Shown here one piece after another: positions 25,701 to 32,500 of a stretch of 64,000 nt of DNA. The notes below the pieces were generated by a model, which ran no database searches, was not told where the DNA came from, and was given only the letters and a program-made list of their open reading frames with translations. This DNA is from Tamaricihabitans halophyticus (GTDB lineage: Bacteria; Actinomycetota; Actinomycetes; Mycobacteriales; Pseudonocardiaceae), in contig NZ_SLXQ01000018.1 in assembly GCF_004340875.1 (NCBI RefSeq), positions 41,589 through 105,588 on the forward strand. The letters run 5' to 3'. The position numbers and the translations under genes were made by a program. Each line of letters opens with the position of its first letter. Within the stretch, counting starts at the first letter, position 1.

Positions 25701-26446
25701 CCCGGGGCGGGATGCCTCCGCTGTCGCTCACCGAAGGGCTCACCCTGTTCGACGCGGCGATAGCCAGCGACGCGAACTATGTCTACGCCGCTCGGCTCGC
25801 CGGGACCGGCAGCACCGCCCGACCCGGGCCCGTAGCCCCTGCCGAGGAAGTACCGCCACTGCTCCGCGGAATGATCCGGGTCGGCCGCCGCCGTTCGACC
25901 GGGGCGCCTGCCGCGGTGGGGTTGGTCGAACAGCTCGCAAGGTTGGATCCGACCGGTCGGGATCGGCTGCTACTCGACCTGGTGCGCGACACCGCTGCGA
26001 CCGTACTCGGGCATCCGAGCACCGAGGCGATCACCGCCGATCGAGAGTTTCGCCAGGTCGGCTTCGATTCGCTGACCGCGGTGGAGATGCGCAACCGACT
26101 GGTCGGCACTACGGGACTGAAGCTTCCGGCGACACTGGTGTTCGACTATCCGACCCCGAAGGTGCTTGCCGACTATCTTGGCGTCGAACTACAGGGCGAA
26201 GCCAGCGCCGCGGCCAGTACGGCGTTGTTCGCGGATCTGGACCGGATCGAGGCGGCGGTCACGTCTGGTGAACCGGATGAAGCCACCAAGGCGGGACTTG
26301 CTACGCGGCTGCGGACCCTGCTTGCCGCGGTGACCGCGGCGGAGGCAACGGGAGACACCGGGCTCGCGGATCGGCTCAGCTCGGCAAGCGCGGACGAAGT
26401 CCTCGCGTTTATCGACAACGAGCTCGGTCGGCGGCCAGACCGCTGA
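10736..26446 (+). CDS. PKS-2: three-module type I polyketide synthase
   Basis: The protein has 5236 residues. Residues 1-34 form a charged N-terminal helix (VVEALRAAVKESDRLRKQ) typical of PKS docking domains, followed at residue 35 by the first KS (EPIAIVGM). Modules are KS-AT-DH-ER-KR-ACP, KS-AT-KR-ACP and KS-AT-DH(dead)-KR-ACP. The C-terminus (about 5155-5236, motif LFADLDRIEAAV and a later helix) is a DEBS-type C-terminal docking domain expected to bind the N-terminal helix of PKS-3. All three ATs read HAFH, so malonyl-CoA. Predicted additions, in order, leave a methylene, a hydroxyl and a hydroxyl at the beta carbons. A three-module protein between an AmphI-like and a TE-ending protein parallels AmphJ/NysJ. 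The start is well supported by the overlap with PKS-1, the RBS and the usual docking length. Confidence 0.97.
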   Translation: MSTSDGKVVEALRAAVKESDRLRKQNRQLVAATTEPIAIVGMSCRYPGDVRSPEDLWQLVSTGTDAIGSFPTDRGWDVDVLRDAETDERGMAVSQQGGFISGLADFDPGFFGISPREALTMDPQQRLLLETCWEALERAKMDASGLRGSRTGVFIGTNGQDYQYLMMRSLDDATGDVGTGIAASATSGRIAYTFGFEGPTMTVDTACSSSLVAMHLAARALRGGECELALAGGANVMCTPGPLLEFSRQGGLARDGRCKAFSDAADGTGWSEGVGVLVLARLSDALANGYPVLAVLRGSAVNSDGASNGFSAPNGRAQQRVIRAALADARLSARDVDVVEAHGTGTTLGDPIEASALLATYGQDRHHPLLLGSVKSNFGHAQAAAGVAGVIKMVQAMRHGVVPPTLHATPRSSHVDWNSGAVELATRAAAWPEADRVRRAAVSSFGVSGTNAHVILEQPPEPTVPDVTESTVAESNAASGKTWPVVLSGRSAEALAGQVDALVDRLAGTDVSVAELSHALTTTRTTFEHRLGFVATDTEAVLTALTAWQRSGAAPGVASEEAPARVRLGVLFSGQGSQRLGMGRELAERFPVFADALDAVLAKLDPRVREVMWGADPAELNETGWTQPALFAVEVALYRLVESFGVVADQVTGHSVGEITAAHIAGVLSLDDACTLVSARAQLMQALPRGGAMVSVRATEAEVAPLLTEGVSLAAVNGPEAVVVAGVADEVEAVLARLGERQHTRLRVSHAFHSPLMAPMLAELRAVVASLSFQQPEISMPGPVNDPEYWVSHVRETVRFADRMATLDEAGCNAFLELGPDSTLTALTTSGIAVPALRRDRGEEYAFVTALTRLQVAGVAVDWATLYQGTDTKPAELPTYAFRHVRFWPEITASAGDVSGAGLRPAEHPLLGAAVSVAGSGEYVLTSRLSRATAPWLVDHTIIGHVVVPSTALVELALYAGEHVGCAQLRQLTILVPLVLGEHDVLDLQVWLSAPDDDNIRYLGLYSRPVDSINPEWTQHATGSISPAPVAGEPSAVEWPPAEARQLDSEALYAYFADAGFSYGPSFRCVRTVWQRAADELYAEVVLPEAAGDPHAYGLHPALFDGLLHAGLLALPEDAPGQVPYSWQDVSLFATGASSLRVRLRGAGTDTVSLFAVDPEGQPVLSVGALSLRAPTALASETRAGEAFLQLDWVIQQTQQTSANPQPSTLPVVGSLAEVPEDVPGLVVLSLPTEREPDVATHRALELAKEWLATERFAGSCLMLVTRGGVAVDREPVADPAAAACWGLLRTAQNEYRGRFALLDLDPSGQPEGDAEAELDAVADPVLALLAAGEPQIAVRGGLARVARLAPLSGTLLPPTAGSWRLDGSGHGNSAAWKTDPLEQDAATDQIRGSLAALALLPCPEVDRELRGREVRIAIGAAGLNFRDVLSVLGKYPGDSGLLGSEAAGTVLDIGPDVAGLAVGDRVTGMLFGGFGPRGITDERLVTRIPDDWSDAIAAAVPLVFLTAYYALVDVAGLGRGEKILVHAGAGGVGMAAIQLARYLGAEVYATASESKWPALRELGLDDEHLASSRDLAFADKFDSVDVVLNSLTGEFVDTSLGLLGAGGRFVELGKVDLRDPASVPAGVRYQAFDIGWVDADRIQLMLRALSDLFSRGVLTPPPLRTWDVRDAGAAFRYMSRAGHIGKLVLTMPRQLDPTGTVLVTGGTGGLGAILARHLVTTHGVRNLVLTSRRGLVAPGAAELRDELTAAGATVRVLACDISEREQVVELLANIEPRHPLTAVIHAAGVLDDGILPAMTPDRVDQVFAPKVAAAQHLDELTRTADLAAFLLYSSVAGIMGSAGQSNYAAANAYLDALATRRRAEGLPGTALAWGAWDPAAGGMTAALARAARERTEEVILPALTVSQGLALFDAALGAEKAVLVPVATRTGRPSEPVPPILRGIFGAGRRFAATRGADSTDLATRLSALADGEPLRFLVDLVRGETATVLGHDSTEGVAGDREFRQLGIDSLTAVELYNRLKARTGLRLSATVVYDYPTPMALAESLLTELLGDEVPTQVGGQARTADDEQIAIVGIGCRFPGGIASPDDLWQLLTEGRDTLSQFPTDRNWAELWYDGQQPPADARAGFLHDAAMFDAAFFGISPREAVAMDPQQRVLLEIAWEALERARINPTSLRGSRTGVYIGSNSQDYSHVIVRATEDVEGHASTGLPGSIVSGRIAYTFGLEGPAMTVDTACSSSLVSMHMAANALRAGECTLALAGGVTIMATPMTFGGFDRQGGLAADGRCKAFSDAADGTNWSEGAAVFVLERLSDAVANGHEVLATVRGSAVNSDGASNGLSAPNGPSQQRVIRAALADAGLSTQDVSVVEAHGTGTTLGDPIEATALLATYGQDRDRPVLLGSVKSNLGHTQAAAGAAGVIKSILAMRHGTVPRTLHVGTPSSHVDWAAGSVELVTEATDWPTVDGPRRAGISSFGISGTNAHVIIEQGTMITTDEQTEPTGALPWVVSASDPAALDAHIARLNAAETPSSQVARALLNRATLDHRAVLLCTADGVGELARGVVGEPGRLVLVFAGQGAQRLGMGRGLYGRFPVFAAAFDDVVSRFDGLRGVVWGSDEEVLAETGWAQPALFALEVALFRLVESFGVRPSVLVGHSIGEIAAAHVAGVFSLDDACTLVGARARLMQALPEGGAMVAVRATEDELMLSEGVSVAAVNGPDSVVLSGVEEEVFAVVGERKYTRLKVSHAFHSPLMDPMLDEFREAIAGIEFGEPTIPLVKDVGSVDYWVNHVRDTVRFADDIAASDADRFLEIGPDGTLSALVDGIPTLRKDQDEETALLTALARLHVTGVTINWHELIPVGQAADIPTYPFQRERYWPRTGDTAAITGDPADDEFWQAVDRDDTADLAATLGLEASALENVLPALSAWRNRRRAQSTIESWRYREDWVGLQPPAATLTGSWLVAIPDELANQEWLNSLITALGPAVIPVEMPCTAATLAWANPVLRDLMVGEGEPLRSLHAERLAGLPRPITGVLSLLGLVQTIAGAVPTGLDASLALTQALGDAGIDAPLWTVTSGAVCVGDDQAADPTQAAVWGMGRVAAMEQPHRWGGLVDLPTELDELAIRRLVSVLANGNEDQVAIRRTGVFGRRLVPAPPAPSEPWQSHGTVLITGGTGALGRHLARDIAKRGAARIVLVSRSGQHAEGAVELRDELTALGATVIIEAADVADRDAISAVLATIPEESPLTAVVHAAGVLDDGVLDNLTPERFQEVFRTKVTSARVLDELTAGRDLDVFALFASTAGAVGNPGQASYAAANAALDALAQRRAARGDRATSIAWGAWAGEGMAAGVRAAGGGRTAMLDPALAVAALWQVVTEPNPTVVLADLQQPHLLTSLLTLRPSPLLSALPAAAEAAERAAEAREESASAAADLVARMRALPETERAEALLARVRDEAAAVLGHSSRDVVSAGKAFRELGFDSLTAVELRDKLYAATGLTLPASLVFDYPTPQALAEHLSDVLYGAGGPVEAGGVTAVDTEDPIVIVGMSCRFPGGVNSVSELWSLLADGRHAIGTFPTDRGWDLEGLAGDGPGRSATRHGGFLDGAAEFDATLFGISPREALAMDPQQRLLLETSWEAVESAGINPESLRGSKTGVFVGTNGQDYQHLVLEAGTDVAGHAGTGLAASVISGRLSYTFGLEGPSATVDTACSSSLVAMHWAAQALRGGECDYALVGAATVMATPMNFAGFTIQGGLAPDGLCKAFGDDADGTGWSEGAGMLLLARRSDAERDGRPILAVLRGSAVNSDGASNGLTAPNGPSQQRVIRAALTAAGLSTQDVDLVEAHGTGTPLGDPIEAQALLATYGQDRESPLLLGSVKSNLGHTQAAAGVAGLLKAILALRHAETPRTLHVAEPSSQVDWSSGDIRLLTEHGAWPTTNHPRRAGVSSFGISGTNAHVILEQAPEPANPTESAEPAQSSPPAIVALPVSAASPAALDGQLGRLRDFLADNPETTRAAIARTLVTGRAALEHRAVLLADDDGLTEIARGQVGEHGVAVLFAGQGSQRLGMGRELYHRFPVFAAAFDETAARFPGLRDVVWGADQTELDRTGWAQPALFTLEVALFRLLESTGTRVDFLAGHSIGEIAAAHVAGVLSLDDAGTLVAARARLMQALPEGGAMVALRVSESEIAPLLTDGVSVAAVNGPESVVIAGVEDEVMAVVGQREHTRLRVSHAFHSPLMEPMLDEFRVAIANLNYQKPTIPMFGEVTDPEYWVAHVRNTVRFADTVSGLRAGGTNVFLELGPDGTLSALTGAIAEEAVTIPVLRKERAEEATFLTALAQLHTIGSRVDWTTLLEGADARQVELPTYAFARQRYWPTAVAPAADASALGMTGTGHPVLGVAVPVAGVDEVLSLGSLSAATQPWWDTQAVLPAAVLVEIATHIADQAGCAEIAELTIERSFAATDGELRLQVRAGEPDADGNRAIDVHARAASSEQDWHRHATGVLAAMSTDFDMDPIGQWPPAEATADGDGRWVRGSEIFVAVALDPATSDTDDSRFALHPELLTAVFAKAGLAGQPISARGWRLYATGANALRARLTRTGPDTVALTAVDLADEPVLTVDAITIGELDDTPEQRTASLLGLDWVAIPDLNPTNDQLPVLRTVPELAAAPPPLVIVPISSEGPLVQAVGDVLELLQWLLAEPALADTRFVLHTNGATTGADLSAAAAWGIARSAQAENPDRILLVDTEAGGDPGAYAEALFDAGETQVRIVDGVPLAPRLANLNPGFGSSWNPAGTVLITGGTGGLGGQLARHLVAEHGVRHLVLTSRRGPEAAGADELRAELVAAGASVDVLACDIAVREQAAELLAGISPEHPLTAVVHAAGVLDDGVLSSLTRARLRAVLEPKALGAWHLHELTLDTELAAFVLYSSVSGIGGTPGQANYAAANTYLDALAAHRVSRGLPAQSLAWGPWAEGGGMTGTLTDEQLARITRGGMPPLSLTEGLTLFDAAIASDANYVYAARLAGTGSTARPGPVAPAEEVPPLLRGMIRVGRRRSTGAPAAVGLVEQLARLDPTGRDRLLLDLVRDTAATVLGHPSTEAITADREFRQVGFDSLTAVEMRNRLVGTTGLKLPATLVFDYPTPKVLADYLGVELQGEASAAASTALFADLDRIEAAVTSGEPDEATKAGLATRLRTLLAAVTAAEATGDTGLADRLSSASADEVLAFIDNELGRRPDR
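10838..16900 (+). other. PKS-2 module 1: KS-AT(malonyl)-DH-ER-KR-ACP, fully reducing
   Basis: KS Cys at 11354, His at 11759 and 11873. AT Ser at 12698 (GHSVGE) and HAFH at 12983. DH about 13457-14280 with HxxxGxxxxP (His at 13553) and the second catalytic Asp at 14048 (HPALFDGLLHA). ER about 14920-15815 with NADPH motif HAGAGGVG at 15314. KR from 15833 with LDD at 16106-16114 and Tyr at 16277. ACP Ser at 16769 in LGIDSLT. All catalytic residues are present, so the beta carbon should become CH2. Confidence 0.95.
16943..21300 (+). other. PKS-2 module 2: KS-AT(malonyl)-KR(B)-ACP
   Basis: KS Cys at 17447, His at 17852 and 17966. AT Ser at 18704 (GHSIGE), HAFH at 18974-18985. KR from 20231 with LDD at 20501-20509 and Tyr at 20672 (NPGQASY). 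ACP Ser at 21176. It adds a malonyl unit and leaves a beta-hydroxyl. The AT lies within a shared low-GC block. Confidence 0.95.
18410..19290 (+). repeat. Homogenised AT block, copy 2 of 4
   Basis: This block covers nearly the whole AT of PKS-2 module 2 plus the post-AT linker. It matches copies 3 and 4 almost base for base over long runs, including the stretch after HAFH encoding KDVGSVDYWVNHVRDTVR and the linker around 19165-19240. The shared 20-mer is at 18687-18706. Confidence 0.88.
21353..26190 (+). other. PKS-2 module 3: KS-AT(malonyl)-DH(inactive)-KR(B)-ACP
   Basis: KS Cys at 21860, His at 22265 and 22379. AT Ser at 23150, HAFH at 23426-23437. A DH-sized region (about 23910-24630) is recognisable by HPVLG and by a late LHPEL motif, but the HxxxGxxxxP site is replaced by WWDTQAVLPAA with no His, and the second Asp is Thr (24422). 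It should not dehydrate. KR from 25112 with LDD at 25385-25393 and Tyr at 25556. ACP Ser at 26069 in VGFDSLT. Net product is a beta-hydroxyl. Confidence 0.92.
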
Positions 26447-26511
26447 TCCGCCGAGGTAACCAACGCCGGAGGCCGTAGGCCGGACAGTAAGCCACATAGT
26501 TTGTGATCCCC

Positions 26512-26535
26512 GAGAAAGGCTGGTTGATCGAGGTG
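26512..26535 (+). promoter_or_regulatory. PKS-3 translation start region
   Basis: GAGAAAGG at 26512-26519 precedes two possible starts: an upstream GTG at 26503, which has no RBS before it, and the GTG at 26533. The second gives a docking helix of 33 residues before the KS, matching PKS-2 (34), PKS-4 (33) and PKS-5 (32), so it is preferred. A TTG at 26524 is possible but less likely. Confidence 0.6.
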
Positions 26536-29500
26536 CCGGAGGAAGGCGAACTCGTCGAATACCTCAAGTGGGTGACGGCTGACCTGCACCGGACCCGACA
26601 GCGTCTGGAAGATCTCGAGTCAGGTAGGCAAGAGCCAGTCGCCATTGTCGGTATGGGCTGCCGGTTCCCTGGCGGTGTGCGCACTCCCCGAGAGCTGTGG
26701 CAGCTGCTCTCCCAGGGGCAGCACGGGATCGGCGCCTTTCCCACCGACCGGGGCTGGGATCTGGACACGCTGGCCGGTGATGGTGCCGGGCACAGCGCCA
26801 GTGTGCGCGGTGGCTTCCTGACCGACGCCGCCGAGTTCGACCCCGGATTCTTCGGCGTATCGCCCCGTGAGGCGGTGGCGATGGATCCACAGCAGCGGTT
26901 GCTGCTCACCACATCCTGGGAGGCGATGGAGCGCGCCCATATCGACCCGCGTTCGTTGCGCGGCAGCCGGACCGGGGTGTTCGTCGGTACCAACGGCCAG
27001 GACTACGTACACCTGCTGCTGAAATCCGGCGAACATCGGGAAGCACATGCCGGAACCGGGGTGGCGGCCAGCGTGATCTCTGGCCGGCTGTCGTACACGT
27101 TTGGTCTTGAGGGTCCCTCGGTCACGGTGGACACCGCATGCTCAGCTTCGCTGGTGACCCTGCATCTGGCGGCCAAGGCGTTGCGGGACGGGGAATGCAC
27201 GCTGGCATTGGCCGGCGGTGCGACGGTGATGGCCACCTCGGCCGCGTTCTCCGGGTTCACGCAGCAGGGCGGTCTCGCACCTGACGGGTTGTGCAAGGCC
27301 TTTTCCGCCGATGCGGACGGCACCAGCTGGTCGGAAGGCGCTGGGGTGCTCGTCCTGGAAAAGCTTTCCGACGCGCGGCGCCATGGGCATCCGGTGCTCG
27401 CCGTGCTGCGCGGCTCAGCGGTGAACTCGGACGGCGCGTCCAACGGGCTCACCGCGCCCAACGGGCCTTCCCAGCAGCGCGTGATTCGCGCGGCGCTGGC
27501 CGGTGCTGGACTGGCCGGTGCCGATGTGGACTTGGTCGAAGCCCATGGCACCGGTACCACTCTGGGTGATCCGATCGAGGCGCAGGCTCTGCTGGCCACC
27601 TATGGCCAGGATCGCGCGGCGCCGGTATTGGTCGGCTCGGTCAAGTCGAACCTCGGCCACACCCAGGCGGCCGCAGGTGTCGCAGGCGTGATGAAGGCGG
27701 TACTGGCGATCGAAGCCGGCATCGTGCCGCCCACGCTGCATGTGACCAGCCCGTCCAGCCATGTCGATTGGCAGGCCGGCGCGGTAACCCTGGCGACCGA
27801 GCGCACCAGCTGGCCGGCGGCGGACAGACCACGCAGGGCAGCGGTATCGGCCTTCGGAATCAGCGGCACCAACGCGCACGTGATCCTGGAACAGGCGCCG
27901 GAAGTCGAAGCGGCTGAGCAACCGCCGGCCGTACTCGCACCCTCGGTCATCCCGTTCGTGGTATCCGGTCGTAGCGCCCGTGCCCTGGACGCGCAGCTCG
28001 ATCGGCTGCTCGAGTTCGCGGCAGCCGAGCCAGCACATCCATCGCTGGATCTTGGCGCCTCGCTCGCCGGGACACGCTCGGCGTTCGAACACCGCGCGGT
28101 GCTCTACCCAACCCACGATGGCTACACCGAGATCGCCCGCGGGCAGGCAACACCGCGTTCGCTCGCGATCCTCTTCTCCGGCCAGGGCAGCCAGCACCTC
28201 GGGATGGGCCGCGAACTGGCCACGCGCTTCCCGGTGTTCACGGCGGCACTCGACGAGGTCATGGCGCATTTCCCCGGGCTGCGCGCGGTGATGTGGGGGC
28301 AGGACCAGGAACTGCTCAACCGCACTGGTAATGCCCAGCCGGCGCTGTTCGCCACCGAAATCGCGCTGTACCGGCTACTCGAGTCATGTGGGCTGCGTGC
28401 CGAGCAGCTGGCCGGGCACTCCATCGGCGAGGTGACCGCCGCCGCGCTCGCCGGGGTCCTCTCGCTCGACGACGCCTGTCGACTGGTTGCCGCGCGAGCA
28501 CGACTGATGGACGCGTTACCGCCAGGCGGGGCGATGATCGCGGTCAACGCGTCCGAAGTGGAGGTTGAGCCACTACTGGCCGGCCAGGAAACCACCGTGT
28601 CAATCGCGGCGGTCAACGGGCCGTCCTCGGTCGTGGTCTCCGGTGCCGAGTCCGCTGTCCTGGCCGTTGCCGAGCACTTTGCCGCGTTGGGCCGTAAAAC
28701 TGCTCGCCTGCCGGTATCGCATGCCTTTCACTCGCCATTGGTCGAGCCGATCCTCGAGGAGTTCCGTGCCGTCGTCGCCGGGCTGACCTTCGCCCCACCC
28801 AGAATCCCGATTGTGTCCACCGTGACCGGTTCGCTGGCCAGCCCGGAGGAGTTGGCCGAACCCGACTACTGGGTACGGCAGTTGCGCCAGCCGGTTCGGT
28901 TTGCCCAAGGAGTCGCCGCGCTACACGAGGCGGGCGCGAACACCTTTCTCGAAGTCGGCCCGGAGGCATCACTGGTTGCCGCCGTACCGGATGTCCTCGA
29001 CGAAACGCGGGATGCCGCGACTCCGGTGATCGCGGTCGGTGCCCAGCGACGGGGGAGAGGTGAGGAGCTGGCGTTCATCACCGCACTTGCCCGAATGCAT
29101 ACCGCCGGTCTCAATGTCGACTGGGCGGGCGTGTTCGCCGATACCGGTGCGCGGATCGTGGAACTACCTACCTACGCGTTCCAGAACGAGCGCAACTGGC
29201 CGGCCGTCGAAGACGGCGGACTGCCCGACCCCGCGGCGCTCGGGCTCCGAGCCACCGAGCACCCGTTGCTACACGCCGCGGTCGCGGTGGCCGGCACCGA
29301 TCGAGTAGTGCTTTCCGGACAGATCTCCCCGGGAACCAGTGCGTGGCTAGCCGAACATCGGGTTGGCGGTGCCGTCCTGTTTCCCGGTACCGGGTTCCTC
29401 GAGCTTGCCGTGCTCGCCGGGGACCACGTCGGCTACGCCACCGTGGAGGAGCTGACGTTGCTCGTGCCACTGGTGTTCACCGGTACCGAATCCGTCACGG

Positions 29501-32500
29501 TGCAGACGGTCGTCGGCGAACCAGCCGACGACGGACGTCGCTCGGTGGACGTGTACTCGCGCCCGAGCAATGACCAGGACGCCGCGTGGACCCAGCACGC
29601 CACCGGCTCGTTGACCGCCGCCCCAACCGAGCCCGTGCTGTCCGTCGCCGAATGGCCGCCGGCCGGCGCCGAGCCCATCGACCTCACCGATTTCTACCCT
29701 CGTCTCACCGAGCGCGGATTGGCCTACGGGACGGTGTTTCAGGGATTGCGGGCCGCGTGGCGGCTCGACGACGCGGTCTATGCGGAAGTGGTGCTTCCCG
29801 AGCAGGCCGAGGACACCGAATGGTTCGGCCTGCACCCGGCGCTGCTGGATGCCGCGCTACACGCCTCGGTGTTCGTGCCGGACCTGTCCGGTGGGCTACT
29901 GCCGTTCGAATGGGCAGGGATGTCCCTACACGCCTCGGGCGCGCGAGCGCTGCGGGTGCGGCTTGCCAGCGTGGGCACCGATACGGTGTCGGTCGCGGCG
30001 AGCGACGTGGCGGGGAAGCCAGTCGCCACGGTGACCGCGTTGTCGTTGCGTGGCGCGAACTCCGAAGCATCGACCGTTACCAGGCAGGCCCCGAGCAGCG
30101 CGGAGTCGCCGTTTCTGCCCACGTGGGTGCCCGTCCAGATCGAGGCCCCGGCCAGCGGACTACGCTGGGCGGTCGTCGGCGGTGATCAGTTCGACCTTGC
30201 CAACCTCCTGCACCTGTACGGCGAACAGCTCGCCGGCTACGTGGACGAGCTGGCTCAGCCAAGCACCGCGCCGGACGTTTACCTGGTTCCGCTCGCCACC
30301 GAGATGCAGGGGCCAGAGCAGGTACGCGAGCTCACCGAACGCGCCCTGAAGCTGGTCACGGATCTGCTTGCCGATCCGGAACTGGCCGCCTCCCGGATCC
30401 TGTTCGTGACCAGTGGCGCGGTGTCCGTGGCGGGTGAACCGGTACGCGACCTGGCCGCGGCCGCGGCCGCGGGGCTGATTCGCTCCGCACAGGCGGAAAA
30501 CCCGGAGCGCATGGTGCTGCTGGACCTCGATGCCGCGGCCGCCGCACCGGATGCGCTGCTTGCGGCGCTGGACGCGGCGGAACAGCAGCTGGCGCTACGC
30601 GACGGTGTGCTCTACAGCCCACGGCTCACGAAGGAGGGATCCCGGGGTCTCGTCCCGCCCATTGGCCAACCGTGGCGGCTGGACTCCGCTCGCCGAGGCA
30701 GCTTGGCTGCCTTGGCGCTGACGCCTTGCCCCGAGGTGACCGAACCGCCCAGGGGCCGCGACGTGCGGATCGCGGTCCGTGCTGGTGGGCTGACCTTTCG
30801 AGATGTGCTTTCCGCGCTGGACATGTATCCGGGCGAGCCGTTCCCGTTCGGTGCCGAGGCGACCGGAGAAGTCGCCGAGATCGGGCCCGATGTCGTGGAT
30901 CTGGCCGTAGGGGACCGGGTAATGGGCATCGTGTACGGCGCCTTCGGCCAGTTCGCGGTCACGGACGAGCGATACCTGGTGCGGGTCCCGGATGGCTGGT
31001 CCGACGAGATCGCTGCTTCGGTTCCGCAGGCCTTCCTGACCGCCTACTACGCGCTCGTCGAGCTGGCCGGGGTAAGCAGGGGAGAGCGGGTGCTCGTCCA
31101 TGCCGGAGCCGGAGGCGTTGGGATGGCGGCGATCCAGCTGGCCCAGCACCTCGGCGCCGAAGTGTTTGCCACCGCCAGTGAGTCGAAGTGGGACACACTG
31201 CGCGAGTTGGGTGTGGGGCAATACCAGGTTGCCTCCTCCCGCGAACTCACCTTCGAACGGCATTTCGGTTATGTCACCGAAGACGAGGGTGTTGACGTCG
31301 TACTCAACTCGCTTACCGGTGAATTCGTCGACGCATCGCTACGGTTGTTGCGCCCGGGCGGTCGATTCCTCGAGATGGGTAAAACCGACCCACGTGACCA
31401 GGACGGTATCCCGGACCGGGTTCGTTACCTGCCATTTGACCTTGGTGACCTGCCACCCGAGCGAATCCAGTCGATGCTTGTCGAGTTGCTGAAACTGTTC
31501 GACGAGAACACATTGCGGCCCCTGCCGGTGCGCAGCTGGGACGTGCGTCGGGCCGGCGAGGCGTTCCAGCACATGCGGCAGGCCGAGCACACCGGAAAGA
31601 TCGTGCTCACCGTGCCGCGTTCCGTTGAACCCACGGGCACGGTACTGATCACCGGCGGAGGTGGGCTTGCCGGTCATCTCGCGCGACATCTGGTGACGGC
31701 CAAGGGCCGCCGGCGACTCGTGATCGCCTCCCGGCGCGGAGCTAATGCTCCAGGAGCGGCCGAGTTGCGCGCCGAGCTCAGCCAACTCGGCGCGACGGTG
31801 GAGTTCAGCGCCTGTGACCTCACCGACCGGGCCGCGCTGGCGCGGCTGCTCTCCGGTATCAACGATCTCACGTCAGTGGTACATACCGCAGGGGTACTCG
31901 ATGACGGGCTGGTGACGTCACTGACGGCGGACCGGCTGAACGCGGTGCTGGCGCCCAAAGTGGACGCGGCGTGGCATCTGCACGAACTGACCAGGGACAG
32001 GGACGTCACCGAGTTCGTGCTGTTCTCCTCGGTAGCCGGACTGCTTGGTAGTCCCGGCCAAGGCAACTATGCGGCGGCGAATTCCTTTTTGGACGCCTTG
32101 GCGAGCCACAGGCGGGTACTCGGGTTGCCGGCGACGGCGCTGGCCTGGGGCTCCTGGGATGCGGCAGCGGGGATGACCGGCGAGCTCAGCGAGGTGGAAC
32201 GCAAGCGGCTCGGCCGATCCGGCCTACCGCCACTGACTCCCGAGCAGGGCATGGAGCTGTTCGACATCGCGCTCGCCACCGATGCCCCGGTGCTTGCCCC
32301 GGTGCGGGTGCTTGCCTCCGCGTTCGGCCCGCAGGTGCCGCCACTGTTGCGCGAACTCAGCCCCACCGTGCAGCGTCGGGCGAACGCGGCAACCGGAGCC
32401 GAGCGGGCGGACCAGTCGCTTTCGGAACGGCTGCGCGCGATGACGGAAGGGGAGCGGACCGCGCTGCTGCTGGATATTGTGGTCAACAACGTGGCAGGGC

